Position numbers and translations under genes: made by a program
The notes under the pieces: model-generated
What the model was told of the DNA's origin: nothing
What the model saw: only the letters and a program-made list of their open reading frames with translations
Databases searched by the model: none
In this document: positions 43,621 through 53,363 of the stretch, in pieces
How positions within the stretch are numbered: position 1 is the first letter of the stretch
How the letters are laid out: each line of letters starts with the position of its first letter
From: Pyropia yezoensis
Taxonomy: Eukaryota > Rhodophyta > Bangiophyceae > Bangiales > Bangiaceae
Assembly (NCBI GenBank): GCA_009829735.1
Contig: CM020618.1
Location: forward strand, 8,275,119 to 8,339,118
Length of the DNA stretch: 64,000 nucleotides
Reading direction: 5' to 3'

Positions 43621-45382
43621 ATGGCTACCCTCCCTAGCACGACGGTGCCCGAAGGGGTAGAACCCGCGTCCCTTGACGCCTCCCTGGTCACCGCGGGGGA
43701 CGGTGGCCAACCCGGCGATCTCCCTACGCGTAAAGCAGACCTGGGTGTGACATCCGGCAGCCGACTGGAGTCCACTGGCGGCCAAGTACCTCCTGCTCCC
43801 GTTCCTCCGGCTATCCCTCCTGTGGGAGCCACCCGGGGGTCAACGGCGTTTGAGTCCGCTCGCAGCAGACGTCTCCCCCCTGTCGGTTCTACTTATGAAC
43901 TACCAGGGATAGCCCCTGGTGCGTTTACTCCTGGACCCACACACGGCAGCTGGGTGTATACACCTCTCCCTGTGGGCACTAGCAGTGTCAGAGGCACCGC
44001 TGTAACTGGTTTTACGGGTCTCCTTGAGACCTCGACTTCTGGGACCGGCCAAGCGTTCCCTCCCCTTGCATCCTATGGGGCGGGGAGCTCCAAGACCGGT
44101 AACCGGAGCAGCCGGAGGCGTCGGCGCCGTCGTCGTCGCTCTAGCACCAGCGAGACCAGCTCCTCCAGCTCGGAGGAGGGATATGACTGGGACGCATCCC
44201 CTGGTCCCACCCGGCGCAGGCTAGTCGAGTTTGACTTCCCTGCCCACCAAGTGGGAGATGCCACCCTGAACAAGGTCACGTATTGGGGCAATTCCCGGCT
44301 GGAGAACCGAGGCCAAGGTTACACCCGGAAGATGGCCAAGAAGATAGCATCCCTGAACAGGCGAATGCAGCCGAGCTTCGGGGGACATCCTAAGTTTTCC
44401 GGAAAGAGACCGGCGCTTATCTTTGCCTTCCTTCGCCGGTTTGTCAAGGCATGCAACGACAACGATGTGTCCGAGGACAAGGCTCTCTACCTCCTGGTTA
44501 ACTTTCATGACCGGAGAAGCGGAACAACGGTTTGCTCAGGTTCTACCAGATTCTGCCGGACACATTGTCGGGCGTACTGTTGGGAGCTATCCGGAAGCGG
44601 TCAACTGGCTCCTGTCCAACTACGCTGACGCAGACTCCCTGCGCAAGGCAGTGGGCAAGTTGAACCGGGCAACCATGGAAAGACAAGAGACTCAAGAGGC
44701 CTTCGCCCGTCGTGTCCGGGAGATGAGCGAGGCTTGTGGCAACGTTTACCCTGAGGACAGGCTCAAGATAATCTTTTCTGAAGGGCTCCCTGAATATCTT
44801 CAAGTGGACGCGGAGAACTACAACCAGGAACATCAAGAACATACCTTCCAGCAGTTGATGGCCTACACCCAGGGCAAGTACCGGCAAGCCAAGGCCCTCC
44901 AAGCTCCCATGGTATCGACTCCCAAGCCGTTGTCGCGAGTTCGTCCCGGACCCGACAAGTACAAGAGAGGTGATAGCCCTGTACCGGTACTCGCAGTTGG
45001 CGAGGCCTCACCCGTGGAGTCAGGGGACAAGTGGGGCGGCTTTGTTTCTAAAAAGCAACCTTCATTGGTCGCCCCCAAGCAGGTCAAGAACCAGCGGTTC
45101 CGGTCGTGTTGGCTGTGCCAGAAGGAGGACCACATGTCCTACCAGTGCCCGACCATTCCCAAGGATCTCCAAGAAAAACTCAAGCGTCAAGGACTGGTGT
45201 TTGCAAAGGCGGTCAACTGGGCTGACCGGCGAGCACCCTCCAAGATGGACAAGGCACCGGTACACGCAGTCCGGGTGGCAACCTTGCAGAGCATTACGGA
45301 GGCTCTGGCAAAGGAAGCTCCTACGAACTTTGACCTGGAGACCGAGACCTCTAAGGACTCCTCGGACCCGGGAAACGAGTAG
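43621..45382 (+). pseudogene. gag: gypsy-3 gag, one-base frameshift
   Basis: Starts at ATG 43621 (MATLPSTTVPEG). A Pro/Ser/Gly-rich N-terminal third is followed by a basic Arg/Ser cluster (near 44105-44165). The capsid-like region is crossed by a surplus T near 44500, which shifts the frame; the second frame runs FAQVLPDSAGHIVG to the zinc knuckle CWLCQKEDHMSYQCP (near 45106-45150, CX2CX4HX4C) and ends DPGNE with TAG at 45380-45382. The stop overlaps the pol frame by a base. Role: RNA-binding shell of the virus-like particle. Confidence 0.88.
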
Positions 45383-48300
45383 GGCAGGCGCTCTCCCCAA
45401 GTGTCTTCCCGAACCTCCGACGGCAGGGTACTTCTACCCGTTCTCTCCTTGCGTGCCAGGAGAAAGGACGGCAGTTACCTGCTCAACTGGTAGCCGCCTG
45501 GACACCCTGTTTGTTCAATGGGACCTTGCTTGTCCTGCGTAGGGAAAACCTCAAGATCAATGCTCGTATGCGTGTGGGGGATTACCTCTTCCAAGCTGTT
45601 ACTCCGGTGGTTGACACGGGAGCCTGACCAAGCGTCATCACTGAGAGCCTGTTACCTCCGGGCTGGCGCCGACATGCCTGGAGAGCGCCTACCGGAACCC
45701 ACATTGTCGACGCTTCAGGTCAAACCCTACGACCACTTGGCCGTCTTCCCATCGCCATCTATGTCAACAATGAGCCAATGCTTTTTCCCTTTCTAGTAGT
45801 CAAGACCCTATGAGTCCCCCTCATCCTAGGCTGGGACTTCCAGAAGCAGCATGTCAAGAGTATCCTGCCCGGAGAAGGAAAGGTGCAGTTCAACCGTGGG
45901 TTAATGTCACCGGTGCTGGAGCATCTGGACGCCAAGGTTCGTGTAGTCAAGAACAAGAAGGAACGCATCCCACCCTCTACCTTGACTCTCTTCAAACCGG
46001 TGCTCCTATCTCCTCGTTCGGAGACCAAGGTTCAAGTGACCACCCGAACTACGGGTCAATGCCTGATCTACGGACGTAAGGAATTCCTGGTGAAACACCG
46101 GTTATACTTGGCCCAAGGACATCACAAGAAGGTAGAAAGGCACACCCCGCTCTCGGTGCTAATCTTCAACACGAGCCGGAAGCCGATAGCTCTCACCAAG
46201 CGCACTCGAGTCGGAACAGCAGAGCCTTACCGGGGGTCTGCCCGTGCTATGAGCAAGGAGGACCTCTTGAACCTGCAACAAGAACTGGCATCCAACCTAA
46301 CGGCCCTAGACATACCTCCGGGACAAGGGCAGGCTGGCAGCGTTACCTCGAAGCTCGATCAAGCACCACCCGAGATGCCGAAGGTCAACCAAGAAAATGT
46401 CCCTCCCGACTTGAAGGAGGCACTGGAGAAGCTTCTCCAGGAATATCGGCACCTGTGGTCTGGAGAGCTGGGCAAGGTGGACGCCACCCTACACCGGATT
46501 TAACTCAAGCCAGATGCCAAGCCAGTGCACCTGCAATCGTACCGGCCTCGGCCACACCGCAGGAATGAGATTGAGAAGCAGGTTAACAAGATGCTCAAGA
46601 TGGATGTCATCGAGCCGTCTGATGGCGAATGGGCCTTCCCGATGGTAGTCGTCCCGAAACCTGGCGGTCACTTCCGTTTCTGCTTTGACTATAGGCGCCT
46701 GAACGAGATGACAGTCAAGGATGTATACCCGATACCCCAGATGGACGATTGCATCGACTTTCTTGGTGATGCCACCCTCTTCTCAACGCTGGATTGTAAT
46801 GCCGGTTATTGGCAGATCCCTCTGTCTGACAAGGACAAGGACAAGACCACCTTCGCGTGCCACCTGGGACTATTCCGATGCAAGCGTCTTCCTTTTGGTC
46901 TCACCAATGCTCCGGCAACCGTCCAGAGAGCCATCGACATCATCCTGTCGGGGCTAAGGTGGAGAACATGTTTGGTCTACCTGGACGACATTATCGTTTT
47001 CTCCAAGACCCCGGCGGAACACCTGGAGCACCTTCGAGAGGTCCTCGCTTTCCTGTCCAGGGCTGGAGTTACCCTCAAGGCCGAGAAGTGCCACCTGTTT
47101 GAGACTGAGGTGGAGTACCTGGGGCACGTGCTGAGTCCGGGGGAGCTCCGAGTCAACGAGAAGAACGTCAAGGCCCTCCGGCATGCCCGGCAACCTAAGA
47201 TCCAGACGTAGCTCAAGAGCTTCCTGGGTTATTTTAACGTCTATTGCCGGTGCGTACTGAACTACGCCCTGATTTCCAGGCCATTGACCAAGCTCACCAG
47301 CAAGAAGCTCCCCGCACAACTCTTAGTGTTCGACGAGAAGCAGACCGCTGCCTTCGAAGAGCTCAAGAAGCGCCTGACCACCACTCCAGTGCTGGCGTTA
47401 CCCAAGCGGGAGGGCCAGTTTGTCCTGGAGACTGATGCCTGTGGCGTCCAAGTGGGGAGCTCTCTACTCCAGCAGCAACCTGATGGGCACTTTCTCCCGA
47501 TAGGCTACTACAGTCGCGTCCTGACTCCAGCCGAGAAGAACTATTCCACGACGGAGCGCGAATGCTTGGCGGTTGTCTGGGCTTGTTTCCTGATACGCCC
47601 CAACCTTGAAGGACAAGAGTTCCTCATCCGGACGGACCACGCCAGCCTAAGGTGGCTGCCATGCATGGACAGCAGCCAAGGAAGAGCCGCCCGGTGGCGC
47701 CTACGCCTCTCGGAATTCAAGTACAAGGTGTTCACCAGAGCAGGGAGGGAGCACCACTGCGCCGACACCATGTCCCGGCTGGAGACTCCTGCAGCCGACA
47801 CCGGTCCTATCCTGGAGGAAGTACCTTGTTTCATCCTCCCGAATGTCGGACGTGGCTGGCATGCTCCCCTGCATGAGACACCTGAAGCTCATCAACTGGT
47901 AACCATTCACCAGATGCTGGAGGCACAACTCACGGATCCTCAATGCTTGGAGCTTCGCCACCAAATGGACCTGAACCGGAACAGCCATTTCTCCGAGTCT
48001 ACAGATGGACTCCTGGTACGGGTGTCACCCTTTGATGGGGCAACTCAAGTCTACGTACCCCGAAGTCTACGAGCTGACATCCTCCACCTGGAACACTCGT
48101 CTCCCCAGGCCGGACATCCTGGCATCATCCGGATGTATGCCTCGATGCGACGACACTACTTCTGGGAAACCATGGCAAGTGACGTCCACAAGCATCTAGA
48201 GGCTTGTGTCTCCTGTGCAAGGAACCGGTTGTCCCAGAGGAAGAAGACTTCTAAGCTACGCCTATTCCCTGCGGTGGAGCCCTTTGCAAGCTTAAGCATG

Positions 48301-49440
48301 GACATCCTGGGGCCCCTACCTGAGACATGCAGTGGCAACATATACCTGCTCATCACTTGTGACCGGTTCTCCAAGTTCACTCGAGCAATCCCGCTGAGGA
48401 CCATTACGGCTCTGGATGTCACGTCAGCCTTCTGCGAGTACTGGATAGCTGCCTACGGCCCTCCAGACTCCGTCTTAACCGACAATGGCCCCCAGTTTGC
48501 ATCCCTGTTCTTCCAAGGAGTCTGTGAACTGATGGGTATCAAGAACTTGTTCACCACGACGTACCACCCGCAAACGAACGGCCAGGTGAAACGATTCAAC
48601 CGGGCCCTGGTGGACATGCTACGGCACTACGTGGAGGAGCACCAAGAAGACTGGGACTAGCTCCTGGCTGTCCTCACTCTAGCCTACAACTCCCGAGTTC
48701 ACCGGACAACGGGGGTCGCTCCACTCGACTTTGTCACCCCAAGGCGGCTGACCAACTTCTCCCTGGAAAGAATACCGGACGGTCTCCAGCCAGCCCTGAA
48801 GTCGGGTCCCAAGGCCAAAGATGAGTTCCTGGAACAACTGAAGCTCCTGCTCCCCAGAGTCAAGGAGTCAATCGCGATGACCCAGGAGCGATACAAACGG
48901 GACTATGACAAGGGTGTTCGGGAAAAGAACAAGGAACTGGGTGGTGGCGACTGGGTTTTTGTTGACAATCATAGCAAGACACGAGGGAAGCTGGACTCCA
49001 AGACGGATGGGCCCTATGAGATCCTGAGTACGGACGGCTGGACATTCCTTCTAGACGTAGATGGCTCCCCGTACCGGGTGAGCAGCGATCATGTCACCCG
49101 AGCTCCACCGCCAAGCAAACGGGACTTGACCCGGCGCAAGCGTGCCGCAGTACCCTGCTTATCCCAAGAAGAAGGCCGGGAATATGTCTACGTCAAGTTT
49201 GTCGACCATGCCTAGAGGGACGGGCGCATGTACCTGCGAGTACGCTGGTTCGGTTTCAACCCGGCAGATGATACCTGGGATACCTGAAACCGGTTACCCA
49301 TCGCGGAAGTCTGCGCCTACACGCGACGGAACGGGATTGAGGGCACTCCAGTGGCCAGAGCCGGCAAGATCCTGTCATCAGACTCGGAGGAGGACCAGGA
49401 GGACGGGGCTGATCAAGACCCTTGGGACGAGCTGAGCTGA
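45382..49440 (+). pseudogene. pol: gypsy-3 pol with seven in-frame stops and no indel
   Basis: A single frame of 1353 codons. Protease DTGA is at residue 78-81, directly followed by TGA (45625). Further stops: TGA 45811, TAA 46501, TAG 47209, TAG 48658, TAG 49213, TGA 49285. RT shows FCFDYRRLNEMT, FSTLDCNAGYWQI and YLDDIIVF (YLDD about residue 533). RNase H and the connection follow, then the integrase zinc motif (HPGIIRMYASMRRHYFW, CVSCARN) and core (SMDILGPLP, LTDNGPQF, HPQTNGQV). A chromodomain-like end (YLRVRWFGFN) closes the protein. At 47209 gypsy-1 has Gln (CAG). The preserved frame with stops explained by single transitions is unlike ordinary indel decay. Confidence 0.9.
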
Positions 49441-49614
49441 CCGCAACGGACGCGGAACACGAGGATTGAGAAGAAGGGAACGGGTGTATCATGGAAAACA
49501 CGCAATGCAAGCATGGGACTATCAAGAAAAACAAGCACCCGCTCGAGCAACCCTTCTCTCCGCCTCTTCCCTCCTCGCTTCTCCCACGACTCTCACCCTC
49601 CTTGCCTCCAAGTA

Positions 49615-51732
49615 CTACTCTCGGCGCGGACGCTGCGCCGCGGGAGCGTCCTCCAGCGCTGCCTCAGCGGCACGACGGGACCCGGAGGAAGTCGGGATGA
49701 CGAAGTGCGGTGGGCGAGGCGCTTCTAGGTATGATGCCATCGGAGTAGTATCGGTAGTTGCCGGGCGCTCCCGCTCATCCTGATATTCCTGTCGGCGCCC
49801 CTGGAAGCCAGTGAAGGTCTCTGACCACTGCTGGGCCAAGCCATGCCGCGTCAAGGTCGCCAGAAGTTCGCCAACCACCGGGCTGTTCGACATCTGGCCG
49901 CTGTCCGCGCAAGCAAACACCCGGTCAACCACGTTGTTCAAGACGCTAGCGTAGGTGCCCAGCACCAGAGAAGTCCCGACGCCTTCGACTTGCACAGGAA
50001 GACGACCCAGCTGGTCTTCAATCATGCCAACGTCATACTGGTCGCACGTCAGGCCACCTTGGTTCAGGTACCAGTCAGGCACCCGGAAGCGGGTAAGGCG
50101 CAGAGTCGGCGCCGGGATCTTGAACCGCCCCGAGGATGCCACTACCGGACGGTCCACGACAGCCCCGGAAACCGGAGTCCCCAACTCAAGAGGAGGCACA
50201 GGGCCGCCGACGTTTGAAGAAGGCACCCGAGGCAGAACGGCCGGAGTAGTCGGCGACCGCACGGCCAAGCCCAGACTCGCTGCAGACAAGCGCGGTGCCG
50301 GAGGAGCTTGAAGCACCGGCACAGACGGAGCAAAGCGCAAACGCGCCGGCGACTGTCCAGGCGAAGCCACCGGGGCGACAGGTGCAACAGGAGTAAGCGG
50401 AACCGCCGCAGACGCCCGACCGACCGCCGCGGCCCATCCCGGCTCTTGCACCGGCGGCCCAGTTGGGAGAAGATCGAGGGCGACCGGAGCAGGAAAGCCG
50501 CCTAGCTGTGGCCACGCCGGAAGCGGCGTCGCCAGCTGCACCTTGGCCGGAGAAGACTGGTCGACCGCCTGCACCCAACCGGAGCCATCCCGACGCGGGC
50601 TGTTCTGGTCGGCGATCGCGTTCAAGAAGCTCCGGTCCTGCACCGGCAGCCGACGCCGGAAGTCGATCATCGCCTGGAAGAGCTCCTTGTACTCCTCGTC
50701 CTGGCTGCACAGGAAGTCGACGGTCAGCTTGTCAACGATCCAGACCATCAGGAGGTCGGGGAGGAACCAAAGCCGATTGGACACCAAGACCTCGTGGAGC
50801 CAGTGGTTGGCGGCAAAGACCGTCAACTCGGAGGTGTACATCATGTACGGGATAGAGTGGAAGAAGCCCTTGATCGACGCCTGGGTCAAGGCGTTCAAGA
50901 AGTACCACGTGAAAGGGATGCTGGAACGAGCAAACCCGACTGGGATCTCGATTTCCTGCTGCTGCGGGATGACCTTGGGGCAGTACGCCGCCCGGTTGGC
51001 CTTGTCCAGCTTCCAGAACTCCTGATGCTTGCAGCGCACGATGAAGTCACGCTGGCGGCCGCGTCGCTCGCCTTGCTCCCGCGCCTGCGACAGCTTGAAG
51101 TATTTCCGGGTCAGGAAAGGCGGCTCCAGAGCGACCATGCTCGGACGGGGATCGCAGTTCAGGCTTCCCGACCCCTTGAGCGCCTCGTCCCAGACCTTGA
51201 GTGCCCGATGGACGTACCCTTCCTCCTCTGGCCAACGGAGAACGGACGCAGACACGCGACGCTCGGTCAAGGGTAGATCCAGCACCAGCGCGAAGGGGAG
51301 ATCCTCCAGGCGAGCAACCCAAGAGAAACCTGAGAAGCTCTGGGAGCGGTCTTGTGCCAGGCGCATCTGGTCCGCCGCATGAAGACGAGTCTTGTCCATC
51401 TCAGTCAAGACTCCGCGCTGGAGCTCCTTGCGCCAGATGTCCAAGCAATCCTGTTGTCACTGGGCCGCGCTCGCGTTGCTGACCACCGTGGAGTAGCGCC
51501 TGCCCGCCAGAGGATCCTGCCCAAGAAGCATCCCCGGGAGACCCACCGTGGGGGTCTCGACCGGGTGCAACGCAGAAGCCGGGGGAACCCGATCCGTCCC
51601 CGCCGTGGCGACCGGCGCCGGCACCGACACTCGAGGAACCGGAGGCAGGAGAGGGGCGCGACTACCCGAGTTCTCCTCCGCCACACTCGCCGCCGGAACC
51701 ACGGGCCCAGCTTGGATCTCGGAACTGGACAT
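49615..51732 (-). CDS. gypsy-3 antisense accessory ORF
   Basis: 706 codons antisense to gag-pol, from ATG 51732 (MSSSEIQAG), with one TGA at 51457-51459. After a disordered N-terminus comes a long folded-looking region rich in aromatic residues (QSFSGFSWVARL, RDFIVRCKHQEFW, IPFTWYFLNAL, NRLWFLPDLLMVWIVDKL), a Pro/Ala/Val-rich linker (roughly codons 370-530) and a C-terminal domain (RVPDWYLNQGG, GTSLVLGTYASVL). No known domain recognised. It occupies the place of the gypsy-1 antisense ORF and shares spaced residues with it. The low Gly/Arg content and aromatic helices argue against a purely compositional ORF. Function unknown. Confidence 0.6.
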
Positions 51733-51904
51733 GACGTCCAGAATCCGGGGGAACGAGAGGGCCAAGGTGAAGGAGAAGGGGGGGGGGGGGAGCAGAAACG
51801 GAGCAGGTGATCGTGACCGGGGTAAAGACGCTTGACCTCGGCACCAGTGTGGACGTGCTCGAGGCTGTGCACGGTGGCACCTGGTTCGGCCCGAGGACGT
51901 GCCG

Positions 51905-51921
51905 GACTAGGGAGGGAGCTA
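51905..51921 (+). other. gypsy-3 polypurine tract
   Basis: GGACTAGGGAGGGAGCTA-like purine run ending at the 3' LTR. Confidence 0.6.
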
Positions 51922-53157
51922 TGTAGCATCCCTGGCCCCGACTTGGCGCCGACCCGGGACTACAACCAGACGGCACCAGGTGCCAGAACACGCCCGCCGT
52001 GTGGTGATGGTTGGCGGCCGTGGCCCGTGCCCGGCACTGGGATGCGGTGGACTACGCTATCCACACGTGAGAGAGGGATTCCTGATGGGTTTTTGCATAC
52101 TTGTGAGGGACTTGATTTGAGAGAATTTGAGTGTGAGATTAGTGAGTGGGAATAGAATTAGTAGTGATAGTGGCCCCCGACCTGACGAGGTTAGACTCGG
52201 GTCGGGGCCACTCGGGGTTATGGGGGGGCTACCTGGCCAACGTGCCGAGGCTCCCCCTGATGCACGTTAAGAGAGACAGCGAGGCGCCCTTGGCCCGCGG
52301 CCTCAGGAAAAAGACAACTGCGCGTTTGCTTTCCTCTTCCCCGTGTGCACTACCGTGCGTATCTGTTTGCTCCGCGAGCAGGCACGAGAGGCAACAGGCA
52401 TACCACTCTCGTAGTTTCCCTTTCTGTGTTACCAGTCCCTTTTCTCCGAGGGATATTGACACGTGTCGCAGAGGATCGAGTTTCATACCACACAAACCAC
52501 AGAAAAGGGCAGAACAGGAACAACCCAACCGCTGCTCCCATGTGTCTCTTCTCGAACACTCCAATCCCCTGCTGCTCCACCAAACATGTGGTATAGAACT
52601 CGATCCTCGCAGACACGTGTCAATATCCCTCTGGGTAAAGGGACAGGTAACACAGAATGGGGAACTACGAAAGTGGTATGCCTGTTGCCTCTCGTGCCTG
52701 CTCGCAGAACGAACAGATACGCACGGTAGTGCACACGGGGAAGAGGAAAGCAAACGCGCAGTTGTCTTTTTCCTGAGGCCGCGGGCCAAGGGCGCCTCGC
52801 TGTCCCTCTTAACGTGCATCTGGGGGAGCCTCGGCACGTTGGCCAGGTAGCCCCCCCATAACCCCGAGTGGCCCCGACCCGAGTCTAACCTCGTCAGGTC
52901 GGGGGCCACTATCACTACTAATTCTATTCCCACTCACTAATCTCACACTCAAATTCTCTCAAATCAAGTCCCTCACAAGTATGCAAAAACCCATCAGGAA
53001 TCCCTCCCTCACGTGTGGATAGCGTAGTCCACCGCATCCCAGTGCCGGGCATGGGCCACGGCCGCCAACCATCACCACACGGCGGGCGTGTTCAGGCACC
53101 TGGTGCCCTCTGGTCGCCATTTCGGGTCGGCGCCAAGTCGGGGCCTGGGATGCTATA
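51922..53157 (+). repeat. gypsy-3 3' LTR: 1.24-kb palindrome
   Basis: Left arm 51922-52492 and right arm 52587-53157 are inverted copies of 571 bases with a few percent mismatch, around a 94-base loop. Ends TGTAGCATCCC and GGGATGCTATA are inverted, the last with C to T. Transcripts from either strand would fold into a long hairpin. The equal 234-codon ORFs on both strands are a consequence of the symmetry. Confidence 0.92.
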
Positions 53158-53363
53158 AAATCCACGTTGGATTTACTACTAAGCTAACTATCCCTAACTT
53201 AGTGAATAGGGACCCAAGTGCATGGGGAGAAACGGGTCAGGCCAGTTGCCTGCCGCCCTTTGCATGGCACGTGTTGCCCCCCTACCTGGGGGTCAATACT
53301 GCCGCACTGACTGTTCTTGTCGATGCACTTTTGCCCATCGATGGGCACCATTTGCTCTCGCAC
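53158..53363. other. Spacer between gypsy-3 and the KDZ-like gene
   Basis: Short AT-richer stretch with small hairpins (AAATCCA-CGT-TGGATTT at 53158-53174). No gene. Confidence 0.5.

Larger units (their letters stand above)
42840..53157 (+). mobile_element. Ty3/gypsy element gypsy-3 with palindromic LTR
   Basis: A 10.3-kb element: truncated 5' LTR (42840-43502), gag (43621-45382), pol (45382-49440), antisense ORF (51732-49615), purine tract, palindromic 3' LTR (51922-53157). Layout, the gag ending GNE and the antisense ORF tie it to gypsy-1, though protein sequences differ widely. Both LTRs start TGTAGCATCCC. No target duplication is seen, since the 5' end is rearranged by inverted duplication. 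Pol keeps one frame for 4 kb with seven in-frame stops. Confidence 0.9.

Noticed and set aside
24859..49440. Stop codons reassigned to amino acids (non-standard nuclear code)
   Set aside because: TAA, TAG and TGA all appear within frames, but the NTPase-like, GH16 and BCKDH genes end at such codons with none inside, so biased mutation is simpler.
52146..52933. Equal-length 234-codon ORFs with nearly the same product on both strands
   Set aside because: They are mirror images produced by the palindromic LTR and have no domain.
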